Below, piece by piece: positions 7,193-15,021 of a stretch of DNA of 18,623 bases. The notes under the pieces are model-generated. The model did no database searches and was not told where the DNA came from. It saw only the letters and a program-made list of their open reading frames with translations. Position 1 is the first letter of the stretch; every line of letters starts with the position of its first letter. Both the position numbers and the translations under genes were made by a program. The stretch is from DTU080 sp050945315 (GTDB lineage: Bacteria; Bacillota; Limnochordia; DTU080): contig JBMNSS010000042.1 of assembly GCA_050945315.1 (NCBI GenBank), forward strand, positions 1-18,623, given 5' to 3'.

Positions 7193-8344
7193 CTAGGACA
7201 GCTTCTCAGTGCGGAACAGGGAAAAACGCATAACCTGCCGCTTGACGTCCTCAACTACCTCACGATAGGTCGCGGTGCCGGCAATCAACCGGAAATAAAG
7301 GGCCAATGTGGACGGGCTACGTTCCAGCAGTTCGAAGAACAGTCGCGGTAGCCTGTACAGTTGGCCGGCTATCCAACGGGCCAATGCCAACTCACGCGTG
7401 ATGCGCTCTTCGATCTCCGCCTGATAGGCCGAGAAATCCTGCGCTCCCCCGTTAAGATACTCCAAGACGTGACGAGCCGCAATATGACCACTGAGCAGCG
7501 CGTGAGAAATCCCCTCTCCCGAAAGGGGGTCGCAAAGGGATGCCGCGTCACCAGCGAGACAGACCGACCCTCTATGGAGCGACCTTCGCCTGCCGCCAAG
7601 GGGTATCGGGTGGCCACTCCTGCGGGAGGGATATCCATCCAGCTGACAATGCTCCAGCAAGCGCTTCAGATGCAATGGCAGCTGTGAGTTTCTGGGTGAA
7701 AAACTGCCTGCACCGGTGCTGAGACCGTGCTTCTTGGGAAAAATCCAACCGTAGCCCCAGGGCGGACCACCATAGGAAACATACGCCTCGCCATCCCACC
7801 GGCGCGACACTTTCTCCGGCACTGATATTTCCTGTTCGATGGCCGCTCCGCTTCTCTGGGGTTGCAGCCCAAGTGAGCGGGCGACACGCCCGTTCGCTCC
7901 GTCACATCCCACGAGACATCGCGCCTTGAGACTCCGAGTAGACGTGTGCACGGTCGCACCGGAAGGTGTTATTTCCACATCGACGACCGGCTCTCCGCAC
8001 AACACCGTGGCGCCGGCATCCTTGGCGGCCTCTAAGAGCACGTGGTCGAACTGCTTACGCATGACAAACCGGCAGATAGGCTCTTGAGCGGTGTGTGTCA
8101 GTTCATCACCCAGCCGGAGAGCGACGCGGACGGTGTACAACTCGGCCTCCACGGTCTCTTCCCACGCGGGCACCTGGAGCTGCCTTTCGGCGGCGGCGGA
8201 GATCGCACCTCCACAGCATTTGTCACGCGGAAAAACGGCTTTGTCGATCCCCAAAGCGCGGACACCGGCCAAACTGATATCCCTTAGGACTGTAGAACCT
8301 GCGGGCCCCAGTCCGACAACAATACAATCGTAGTGGCCTGACAC
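7193..8344 (-). CDS. Geranylgeranyl reductase-family FAD-dependent oxidoreductase
   Basis: This 383-aa flavoprotein belongs to the family that reduces isoprenoid double bonds or acts as an FAD monooxygenase-like enzyme. The FAD-binding GxGxxG is in CIVVGLGPAGS at the N-terminus, followed by the PRDKCCGG motif characteristic of the family. The second FAD motif CLAGDAASLCDPLSGEGIS lies in the last third. The start is taken as GTG 8344 because GGAGGG (8351-8356) is 6 nt upstream; the ATG at 8350 abuts the SD with no spacer. Possible substrates are menaquinone side chains or other polyprenyl chains, but the sequence does not say. It is monocistronic, ending 84 bp before the -35 of the oppositely oriented portion of the groES promoter region. 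Confidence 0.85.
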   Translation of the reverse strand: MSGHYDCIVVGLGPAGSTVLRDISLAGVRALGIDKAVFPRDKCCGGAISAAAERQLQVPAWEETVEAELYTVRVALRLGDELTHTAQEPICRFVMRKQFDHVLLEAAKDAGATVLCGEPVVDVEITPSGATVHTSTRSLKARCLVGCDGANGRVARSLGLQPQRSGAAIEQEISVPEKVSRRWDGEAYVSYGGPPWGYGWIFPKKHGLSTGAGSFSPRNSQLPLHLKRLLEHCQLDGYPSRRSGHPIPLGGRRRSLHRGSVCLAGDAASLCDPLSGEGISHALLSGHIAARHVLEYLNGGAQDFSAYQAEIEERITRELALARWIAGQLYRLPRLFFELLERSPSTLALYFRLIAGTATYREVVEDVKRQVMRFSLFRTEKLS

Positions 8345-8451
8345 ATGCATCCCTCCAAGAAAAAGCCATGTGATACTTGAAACTCCCCAAAGGACTGCCC
8401 CTGTTTAGCCTACTACAGCTCACGCCCACGGGCCAGCTACATAGAATGTGT

Positions 8452-8503
8452 CTGAGGTCACTGTATTATCCTGCACACTCTGACCAGGAGAGTGCCACCT
8501 CAG
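8452..8503. repeat. Composite stem-loop of unknown role
   Basis: An outer 7-bp stem (CTGAGGT 8452-8458 with ACCTCAG 8497-8503) encloses an inner 6-bp hairpin (CACTCT 8476-8481 with AGAGTG 8489-8494). CACTG (8459-8463) can instead pair with CAGTG (8501-8505), giving a competing fold. No U-tract follows on either strand. It could be part of the flavoprotein upstream region or of a small RNA. Confidence 0.3.
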
Positions 8504-8636
8504 TGAAGTAAATCTACGGTACAGTTGACTCAGGCGGTCGCCGGCGTTGATACCCATGTTGAGCCTTTGGCTTGAACGACCTGCCAAGCCTCGGATGACG
8601 TGCTCCGATCACCGATTCCGCTCCGGGAGGGACCCC

Positions 8637-8711
8637 ATGCGACGCTTCGCCACGGGTTACGTGGCAGCCGGTCTATCCACACGTATCAAGACCAAGCGCG
8701 GCGTGCGCTGA
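8637..8711 (+). CDS. Possible 24-aa small ORF
   Basis: ATG 8637 follows GGGAGGGA (8625-8632) with a 4-nt spacer, and the frame reads 24 codons to a TGA at 8709. The peptide is strongly basic (seven Arg or Lys in the last half or so, plus RR at positions 2-3). It may be a real micro-peptide, the truncated start of a lost gene, or chance. I do not recognise it. Confidence 0.2.
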   Translation: MRRFATGYVAAGLSTRIKTKRGVR

Positions 8712-8944
8712 AAAACCGATAGGGGTGGGTTACAGGTTCTCTCTTATCCGACCGAAGACAGTACGTCTTAAACGGCAATATGGTCCGCTGATGATTGAAG
8801 GGAAACACGAAAGCGCGCACACGAGGGTCACGTCGCGGTTCGACAGCGCTGAGATTCTGATATATTGGTTAGTAGTCTCGTTAGTCTTTATGGAACGTAC
8901 ATGAGCGGCCACAGTCCCTCGCTCAACCGACTTAAGCTGTCCGG

Positions 8945-9259
8945 GGGCCACGTCCTTGGCTGGTTCAGGCTTTCCGGAGAACCCTGCGGGCGATGCAGGC
9001 ACAAATCAAGGACACCGATGTCACACCCATTGAGGCCATCCGTTGGCATCGGCGAGGGCGCCGTTCACCGCCGTAATGCAGCGCCTTGAACAATGCACAG
9101 ACGTGAGCGCCGTACAACGTCAACTGTCTGAGGGAAGATGTTGCGGCGCTCATCCGGCACCGGAGTGCCGAATTGCGTAGACGCCTTCGGCCCGGTGCGA
9201 ACCGGTCGCGGTGCTTCGGGAAGACGGGATCAAGGAATACTCCGGGAGTGAGATCAGCT
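8945..9259 (+). pseudogene. Possible remnant of a frame-disrupted gene
   Basis: Coding-like stretches appear in sequence but in different frames. The first, starting at 8960, includes VQAFRRTLRAMQAQIKDTDV and continues to TPIEAIRW. The second, around ATG 9076, includes MQRLEQCTDVSAVQRQLSEG. The third, from 9134, reads EDVAALIRHRSAELRRRL and is in the frame of the downstream synthase, although that gene has its own start and SD at 9260. Joining them needs at least two frameshifts. The pieces are helical and charged, and I do not recognise a family. Chance cannot be excluded. Confidence 0.3.
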
Positions 9260-10081
9260 ATGCTTGGAAGAGGATTAGGTTGGCACGATACGGTAGAACC
9301 CCCCATGGTGTTGGAGAACAAACCTCGCAAATGCGGCCTGACCATGGCCATAGACAAGGGCCTGGGGCTCAATGCCTTGACTGACTTGCTGGACATGGCA
9401 GCGCCGCACATCGACTTCCTCAAGTTGGGCTTCGGTACTTCACTGATGTACCCCCCGGGCATCCTGGAGGAGAAGATTGCCCTTGCACATCGCTATTCAG
9501 TGGCTCTGTACCCCGGCGGCACACTTCTCGAGGTAGCGGAAATCCAAAACAAGGCTGATGCTTGGCTCGATCGGCTCTGCCGCCTGGGATTCAATGTCGT
9601 TGAGATATCGGACGGAACCATATCCTTGACACCGCAGCGTCGGAAAAGCTTGATCCAATCGGCGGTCTCGCGGGGGTTGCGCGTCATCACCGAGATCGGT
9701 AAGAAGGAGAAAGGCTATCGCTTCAACGTGGAGGACGTGCACGCTCAGATGGAGGCCGATTTGGAATCCGGAGCCGAGCGAGTCATTATCGAGGCGCGGG
9801 ATTCGGGTCGCGGCGTGGGCGTTTTTGACGGTGAAGGGCAGACTGACCGCGAGCTTGTTGAGCGCATCATGGACGGCGTGGCTGATCCCACGACCGTGAT
9901 TTGGGAAGCGCCGTTGGTCTCCCAACAGCAGCAACTCATCTTGCTGTTTGGAGCGAACGTCAACCTGGGCAACGTGCAAGTTGATGACGTGATTACTCTT
10001 GCGGCTACACGTGCCGGCTTGCGCGGGGACACTTTTCGAGATTATGCAGGGCGCATGGGTAAAGAATGTGACAGCGCATAG
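9260..10081 (+). CDS. Phosphosulfolactate synthase (ComA family)
   Basis: This 273-aa TIM-barrel protein would add sulfite to phosphoenolpyruvate, giving (R)-phosphosulfolactate. That is the first step toward coenzyme M in methanogens and toward sulfolactate in Bacillota spores (YitD in Bacillus subtilis). Family hallmarks are GLTMAIDKGLGL near residues 26-37, HIDFLKLGFGTS, ALYPGGTLLEVA, GFNVVEISDGTISL, VITEIGKKEKG, ERVIIEARDSGRGVGVFD and the ending VDDVITLAATRAGLRGDT. The start is ATG 9260 with GGGAG-TGAG 7 nt upstream; the frame is open farther upstream but with no SD. Plant HSA32 is a non-catalytic relative, so activity is inferred. No other sulfolactate genes are beside it. Confidence 0.85.
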   Translation: MLGRGLGWHDTVEPPMVLENKPRKCGLTMAIDKGLGLNALTDLLDMAAPHIDFLKLGFGTSLMYPPGILEEKIALAHRYSVALYPGGTLLEVAEIQNKADAWLDRLCRLGFNVVEISDGTISLTPQRRKSLIQSAVSRGLRVITEIGKKEKGYRFNVEDVHAQMEADLESGAERVIIEARDSGRGVGVFDGEGQTDRELVERIMDGVADPTTVIWEAPLVSQQQQLILLFGANVNLGNVQVDDVITLAATRAGLRGDTFRDYAGRMGKECDSA

Positions 10082-10126
10082 ATAATTTGGGGTATGTGAA
10101 GGAATTCAGAGGATGGCGATCGTAGT

Positions 10127-10166
10127 TACCTCCTACGGTATGGAAGCAAGCCAGCCGTAGGAGGTA
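10127..10166 (+). promoter_or_regulatory. Perfect 12-bp inverted repeat that contains the SD of the next ORF
   Basis: TACCTCCTACGG (10127-10138) is the exact reverse complement of CCGTAGGAGGTA (10155-10166), with a 16-nt loop in which TGG and CCA can extend the helix. The 3' arm includes the SD AGGAGG (10159-10164) of the 64-codon ORF starting at 10174. In RNA the SD would be fully paired, so the element could gate translation. As DNA it could alternatively be a protein operator. There is no U-tract, so it is not an intrinsic terminator. Confidence 0.65.
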
Positions 10167-10173
10167 TGCTAAG

Positions 10174-10368
10174 ATGCCTGCAGACATGGCCGCTCAACAC
10201 TCCTACACCGCCCGCCATACGGTGGCGGAAAAGGACCCGACAGAAAACATCGATTTGGTTTTTCATCGGCTATTGGAGCTCCCTCGGGATTCAGAGGAAT
10301 TCTCGCGTCTGTGGAGACTGCTTGATGCCTATCTGGACACGGAGATAATCGGACCGCGTTCCAGTTGA
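10174..10368 (+). CDS. Small uncharacterised protein, 64 aa
   Basis: ATG 10174 follows a perfect AGGAGG (10159-10164) with a 9-nt spacer, which is the main reason to believe in it. The protein is hydrophilic and acidic with no signal peptide or membrane segment. Residues about 22-56 (TENIDLVFHRLLELPRDSEE and following, then LWRLLDAYLD) look amphipathic and helical. I do not recognise a family. Its SD lies in the 3' arm of the perfect hairpin at 10127-10166, and its TGA stop (10366-10368) lies within the -35 box of the ileS leader promoter. It sits 92 bp after the phosphosulfolactate synthase gene and could be cotranscribed with it. Confidence 0.65.
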   Translation: MPADMAAQHSYTARHTVAEKDPTENIDLVFHRLLELPRDSEEFSRLWRLLDAYLDTEIIGPRSS

Positions 10369-10394
10369 CGATAGTCGATGCGTCTGGGTATACT
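10365..10394 (+). promoter_or_regulatory. Sigma-A promoter of the T-box-ileS unit
   Basis: TTGACG (10365-10370) and TATACT (10389-10394) are separated by 18 bp. Transcription would begin near 10400, giving a leader of about 300 nt ending at the T-box terminator, which is a normal T-box leader length. Confidence 0.8.
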
Positions 10395-10399
10395 AGTGA

Positions 10400-10699
10400 G
10401 CATAAAGACAATCCGTCTTATGAGTGAAGTCGAATCACTGCGATGATGGGGCAGTCTCTAAGACAGACTGAGATGCAGAGAACCGGGGTAAGGTGTGAGC
10501 CCGGGATCCGTCAACTTAGAGCGATCTCTCCGGAGCTTCTTCCGCGAACGCCTGCTTTGCTCAAGCAAGGCCAATAGTGGATGACGGTGGTCTCCGTTAA
10601 AGACATGAGCCGAGAGCGGGTGCGTTGCCGCGCCCCGGTCTAATTGAGGTGGTACCGCGGGAATGTACCTCTCGTCCTCAACAGGACGAGAGTTTTTTT
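10400..10699 (+). ncRNA. T-box leader (tRNA-Ile-sensing riboswitch) of ileS
   Basis: The leader carries GGTGTGAGCC of the Stem I region followed by the candidate specifier ATC at 10506-10508, an Ile codon that agrees with the downstream gene. A TGCTT/AAGCA hairpin (around 10570) is a plausible Stem III. The conserved T-box TGGTACCGCGG is at 10650-10660. The antiterminator helix pairs GAGGT (10646-10650) with ACCTC (10667-10671). The competing terminator is a 10-bp stem (10669-10678 with 10683-10692) plus seven T. Uncharged tRNA-Ile would pair with the specifier and the T-box bulge and permit readthrough. Confidence 0.95.
10669..10699 (+). terminator. T-box regulated terminator
   Basis: CTCTCGTCCT, a 4-nt loop CAAC, AGGACGAGAG, then TTTTTTT. 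Its 5' arm shares bases 10669-10671 with the antiterminator, so the two folds exclude each other. Confidence 0.93.
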
Positions 10700-10757
10700 A
10701 TTTTCGAGTGCTAAAGCCACTGGCCGTGGCGCAACAGATTTTGGGGGGCCATATGGT

Positions 10758-13538
10758 ATGGACTACAAAAAAACGGTACTTGTGGGCAAGACAGAATTTC
10801 CCATGAGAGCCAATCTCGCGCAAAGGGAGCCAAAGCGCTTGGCCCAATGGCAAGCGTCCGGTATCTACGAGAGGCTGCAACGGGAACGGCGGGAAGCGGG
10901 CCTGCCTCGTTTTGTGCTTCACGACGGGCCACCCTACGCCAACGGACATATACATCTGGGCACTGCTCTTAACAAGGTGCTCAAAGATATGATCATCCGT
11001 TCGCGTTCGATGGATGGCCATTGCGCTCCGTATGTCCCGGGTTGGGACTGTCATGGCCTGCCCGTGGAGCTGCAAGCCATGAGGGATGTCGGGTTGAACC
11101 TGGATGCCTTGTCACCCGTCGAGTTCCGACATCGTTGCCGGGATTACGCAATCAAGTATCTGGATATCCAACGCGAGGAGTTCCGCCGTTTGGGAGTGTG
11201 GGGCGACTGGGATGAACCGTACGTGACCATGAATCCTGAATATGAAGCTACTCAAATTGAGATCTTCGGTCACATGGCCCTAAAAGGCTTCATCTACAAG
11301 GGACGCAAGCCCGTGTACTGGTGTACCGACTGCCAGACGGCTCTGGCCGAGGCGGAGATCGAGTATCATGATCATGTTTCGTGGTCCATATATGTCCGCT
11401 TCTTAGTTACTGACGACAGGCAGATGTTGCAGGCCGCGGACCACAAAACATATGTACTGATCTGGACCACGACCCCTTGGACGCTGCCGGCAAACCTGGC
11501 CGTTGCACTGAATCCTCAGCTGAATTACGCTCTGGTACGAGTGGCGGGGGAGCAGTATATCCTCGCTGAGGAACTGGTCCCGACAGTAGCCGAGGAGCTT
11601 CAGTGGAGCGATTACAGCATCGAGGGTCGCTTTGTCGGTTCGGATCTGGAAGGCATAGTCACCCGGCACCCGTTTGTCGATCGTTCTTCACCGCTGATCC
11701 TGGGTGATCATGTCACGCTGGAGGCCGGTACGGGATGCGTGCATACCGCGCCCGGGCATGGCTTAGAAGACTATCAAGTAGGCGTTCGCTACGGTCTTGA
11801 CATATTTGCACCCGTGGATAGCAAGGGCCGCTTCACATCGGAAGCAGGCGCCTATGCCGAGATGTTGCTGTCAGATGCCAACCAGGTCATTGTCGAGGAC
11901 ATGCGCCGCAGCGGCAGTCTGATGAAAGACGCCAAGATTGAACACCAATATCCTCACTGTTGGCGCTGCAAGAACCCGGTGATATTCCGCGCCACCGAAC
12001 AATGGTTTGCTTCAGTAGACGGCTTCCGTGAAGAGGCATTAGCCGCCATCGAGCAAGTGAAATGGATACCTCATTGGGGTATCGACCGGATCAGCGGAAT
12101 GGTCAAAGACCGACATGACTGGTGCATATCGCGTCAGAGACTGTGGGGAGTCCCCATTCCGGTCTTCTACTGCCAATCATGCGAAGCATACCTTGTGACC
12201 GAAGAGAGTATCGCTGCAGTGGCATCGCTTTTCCGGGAACACGGAGCGGACGCATGGTGGACTCACGAAGCGGAAGAGATCCTTCCGAAAGGGACCGCCT
12301 GCCAGGAATGCGGAGGACGAAGCTTCCGCAAAGAGACGGATATCATGGACGTGTGGTTCGATTCGGGATCGAGTCATGCGGCCGTATGCGCGAAGCATCC
12401 GGACCTACACTGGCCGGCCGACATGTACCTGGAAGGATCGGATCAGCACAGAGGTTGGTTCCAGTCCTCGTTGTTGACATCTGTCGCCGCTTTCGGCAAA
12501 CCGCCCTTCCGAAGTGTATTGACCCACGGCTTCATCGTAGATGCCGAGGGACACAAGATGTCAAAATCGGTCGGGAACGTCATTGCTCCTGAGGAGATCA
12601 TCAACAAGTACGGAGCCGACATTTTGAGACTGTGGGTCGCCTCTGCGGACTATCGCGGAGACATCACCATATCTGAAAACATCCTTGAACAGACCGCAGA
12701 GGTCTACCGACGCATTCGAAACACTGCGCGCTTCATGCTGGCCAACATCGGCGACTTCCGGCCCGAACACAAGGTGCCCTACGCCGAATTACCGGAACTG
12801 GACAAGTGGGCTCTGATGCGTGCCGAGCGCCTGTACCAGCGTGTTGTACAGGCCTATCGTGACTGCGAATTCCACGTCCTTCATCAAGCTATACACAACT
12901 TCTGTGCGGTAGACATGGGTGGCTTTTACCTCGATGTGCTCAAAGACATCCTATACTGCGATGCCCCGGACTCTCTCAGGCGCCGATCAGCTCAGACAGT
13001 TCTGTGTGATATGCTGATCACGCTTGTACAGCTTGTGGCGCCCGTCCTTCCGTTTACTGCCGAAGAGATCTGGGAGTATCTGCCGCCGGAAGCAAAGGAC
13101 AAAGAGAGCGTGCACCTCACGCTGTGGAGGCCTCTGCGTACCGAACGGTTGGATGCCGTGCTCGAGCGGCGCTGGGAGCAGTTCTTTAACGTGCGCAAGA
13201 CAGTCGCCCGTGCCCTTGAGCAGGCTCGCACCGGCAAGCTGATAGGCAGCAGCAACGAAGCAACCATACACATCTATGTCGACAAGAACACCAGACAACA
13301 CCTAGAGTCGTTCTCGGATCTGCCAATTCTGCTCATGGTGTCTGAAGTGCATATCCATGACACTGACGAAGATCCGGTTTGCGGACTAACCCAGCAGCAA
13401 GATGATATACGTGTAGTGCTCCGGAAGGCTGAGAGTTCCAAGTGCGAGCGCTGCTGGCGTCACGACGCGGAGGTCGGGACGCATGAGGAGCATCCCAGCC
13501 TGTGCACACGTTGCTTCGATGTGGTTACATCGCTATGA
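10758..13538 (+). CDS. ileS: Isoleucyl-tRNA synthetase
   Basis: This 926-aa class Ia synthetase charges tRNA-Ile with isoleucine. The HIGH-type motif is in PPYANGHIHLGT (His66-Thr69). The editing domain includes LIWTTTPWTLPANLAV and CVHTAPGHG. The KMSKS loop is at residues 600-604. A C-terminal zinc knuckle has Cys896, Cys899, Cys916 and Cys919. Start ATG 10758 (MDYKKTVL, then KTEFPMRANL) matches bacterial IleRS N-termini; the preceding GGGGGG is a weak SD, and the frame is open upstream into the leader without a better start. Expression is controlled by the T-box leader. It ends at a terminator shared with convergent hemL. Confidence 0.97.
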   Translation: MDYKKTVLVGKTEFPMRANLAQREPKRLAQWQASGIYERLQRERREAGLPRFVLHDGPPYANGHIHLGTALNKVLKDMIIRSRSMDGHCAPYVPGWDCHGLPVELQAMRDVGLNLDALSPVEFRHRCRDYAIKYLDIQREEFRRLGVWGDWDEPYVTMNPEYEATQIEIFGHMALKGFIYKGRKPVYWCTDCQTALAEAEIEYHDHVSWSIYVRFLVTDDRQMLQAADHKTYVLIWTTTPWTLPANLAVALNPQLNYALVRVAGEQYILAEELVPTVAEELQWSDYSIEGRFVGSDLEGIVTRHPFVDRSSPLILGDHVTLEAGTGCVHTAPGHGLEDYQVGVRYGLDIFAPVDSKGRFTSEAGAYAEMLLSDANQVIVEDMRRSGSLMKDAKIEHQYPHCWRCKNPVIFRATEQWFASVDGFREEALAAIEQVKWIPHWGIDRISGMVKDRHDWCISRQRLWGVPIPVFYCQSCEAYLVTEESIAAVASLFREHGADAWWTHEAEEILPKGTACQECGGRSFRKETDIMDVWFDSGSSHAAVCAKHPDLHWPADMYLEGSDQHRGWFQSSLLTSVAAFGKPPFRSVLTHGFIVDAEGHKMSKSVGNVIAPEEIINKYGADILRLWVASADYRGDITISENILEQTAEVYRRIRNTARFMLANIGDFRPEHKVPYAELPELDKWALMRAERLYQRVVQAYRDCEFHVLHQAIHNFCAVDMGGFYLDVLKDILYCDAPDSLRRRSAQTVLCDMLITLVQLVAPVLPFTAEEIWEYLPPEAKDKESVHLTLWRPLRTERLDAVLERRWEQFFNVRKTVARALEQARTGKLIGSSNEATIHIYVDKNTRQHLESFSDLPILLMVSEVHIHDTDEDPVCGLTQQQDDIRVVLRKAESSKCERCWRHDAEVGTHEEHPSLCTRCFDVVTSL

Positions 13539-13553
13539 GCTTCAAGAAAAGGC

Positions 13554-13575
13554 AAAGCCCCCGAACGGGGGCTTT
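13554..13575. terminator. Bidirectional terminator between ileS and hemL
   Basis: A 9-bp perfect stem AAAGCCCCC/GGGGGCTTT closes GAAC. On the plus strand it is followed by CTCTTATT, and on the minus strand by GCCTTTTC. It is the only structure in the 40 bp between the two convergent stops. Confidence 0.85.
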
Positions 13576-13578
13576 CTC

Positions 13579-14883
13579 TTATTCCGCAGCGATTTTGGCC
13601 AGAGCTCGATCGATGCATTCCGCCGTGTAGTCAATATCGTCCTGACTGTGAGCCGCTGACACAAACATGGCCTCATACTTGGACGGCGGGATGAAGATGC
13701 CTTGTTCGAGCATCAGACGGAAGAAACGGGTAAACATCGCCGAGCTGGACCGATTGCATCCTTCGAAGTCTATCACACGTTCATCGGTGAACTGGACAGA
13801 GACCGCACCGCCAAAATGGCCGACGTGTGTGGCGATTCCGTATTTCTTCGAGGCGGCGCGAGCTGCATCGGCCAACGTGCGTCCATGCTGAGTCAGGCGA
13901 TCATAGAGTCCCGGTTCTTTGAGAAGCTCAAGGCAGGTCATCCCGGCCAGCATTGAAAGAGGGTTGCCTGCCATGGTACCATCCTGGTAGACTCCGCCGA
14001 CCGGAGCCACGTACTCCATGATCTCACGCCTAGCTCCGTAGGCGCCGATGGGCAAACCACCACCGATTATCTTGCCGAGCGTGATGATATCGGGGCGCAA
14101 TCCGAAGAGATCTTGGATGGAGCCGTAGGTGAAGCGAAACGCTGTGATGACCTCGTCCCAAATGACCAGAGCTCCACAGCTATGCATCAGTTGTTCGAGC
14201 AGCTCAAGAAAACCGGGTTCAGGAGGGACAATGCCGAAGTTGCCGACTACGGGCTCGACGAGAGCGGCTGCCAGTTCATCTCCGTAGAGAGCTACGGCTT
14301 GACGTAGAGCCTCCGGGTTGTTGAAGGGCACGTCGACTACTTCTTGCTTGACTGACAGCGGAACACCCAGACTGTCGTCGATGTCCAGTGTTGACGATCC
14401 GGAACCGGCAGACACGAGCACCAGATCGCTGTGACCATGATAGCTGCCGCTGAACTTGAGAATCTTGGAGCGAGACGTGGCAGCCCTCGCCAAGCGAATG
14501 GCCGTCATCACCGCTTCCGTGCCGGAGACATTGAACCGCACCATCTCCAGGGTGGGCACAATCTCGCAGAGCTTGGCTGCAAACTCCACTTCCAGCTCAG
14601 TGGGTGCTCCATAGACCGTGCCACGCCGGATTGCTTGCGAGACGGCGCTGAGTATAGCCGGATGGGCGTGGCCCAGGATAAGGGCACCGAATGCACATAG
14701 ATAATCGATGTAGCGATGACCGTCAACACTGTAGAGATAGGCACCCTCGCCTCGTTCTATGAATACCGGACTGCCGCCTCCTACGGCTGCAAAGGAGCGG
14801 GAGGGACTGTTGACGCCTCCTGAAATGTAGTGTTGGGCTTTGTCAAACAACTGTTCAGACCGGGCGTGAGTCTGCTGATTCAC
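13579..14883 (-). CDS. hemL: Glutamate-1-semialdehyde 2,1-aminomutase
   Basis: This 434-aa PLP enzyme converts glutamate-1-semialdehyde to 5-aminolevulinate in the C5 pathway of tetrapyrrole synthesis. It starts AQHYISGGVNSPSRSF. The FNVSGTEAVMTAIRLARA motif, the YHGHSD stretch, VIWDEVITAFR with the PLP-binding Asp, and LGKIIGGGLPIGAYG with the Schiff-base lysine (Lys271) are all intact. The start is GTG 14883 because AAAGGAG lies 8 nt upstream; the TTG at 14922 lacks an SD. No other heme gene is adjacent, so it is a lone copy; the rest of the pathway must lie elsewhere. Confidence 0.95.
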   Translation of the reverse strand: MNQQTHARSEQLFDKAQHYISGGVNSPSRSFAAVGGGSPVFIERGEGAYLYSVDGHRYIDYLCAFGALILGHAHPAILSAVSQAIRRGTVYGAPTELEVEFAAKLCEIVPTLEMVRFNVSGTEAVMTAIRLARAATSRSKILKFSGSYHGHSDLVLVSAGSGSSTLDIDDSLGVPLSVKQEVVDVPFNNPEALRQAVALYGDELAAALVEPVVGNFGIVPPEPGFLELLEQLMHSCGALVIWDEVITAFRFTYGSIQDLFGLRPDIITLGKIIGGGLPIGAYGARREIMEYVAPVGGVYQDGTMAGNPLSMLAGMTCLELLKEPGLYDRLTQHGRTLADAARAASKKYGIATHVGHFGGAVSVQFTDERVIDFEGCNRSSSAMFTRFFRLMLEQGIFIPPSKYEAMFVSAAHSQDDIDYTAECIDRALAKIAAE

Positions 14884-15021
14884 TTCGTGTTCTCCTTTTG
14901 ATCTGCTTTTCTGTGTATCCAATTGCGACCTTCGACGGAACCACCGGCCATACCTGCCTCAGGCCGGGCAGGATACCGCCGTCGCCGCCTCGGGGAACCT
15001 ATAGTGGGAGGTAAGCGCTCA

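Larger units (their letters stand above)
8345..9259. other. Long region without an intact gene
   Basis: About 900 bp separate the divergent flavoprotein and phosphosulfolactate synthase genes. I see a composite stem-loop at 8452-8503, a 24-codon open frame with a plausible SD at 8637, a weak promoter-like pair (TTCGAC near 8837 and TATATT near 8859) and coding-like fragments in shifting frames from about 8945 to 9259. None matches an RNA family that I can recognise. The density of frame-broken segments suggests decayed sequence. Confidence 0.5.

Noticed and set aside
8965..9462. 165-codon minus-strand open frame
   Set aside because: It overlaps the start of the phosphosulfolactate synthase gene in antisense, is rich in Arg, Ser and Cys, and has no domain.
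14884..14922. TTG 14922 as start of hemL
   Set aside because: There is no SD before it, while GTG 14883 has AAAGGAG at 8 nt.
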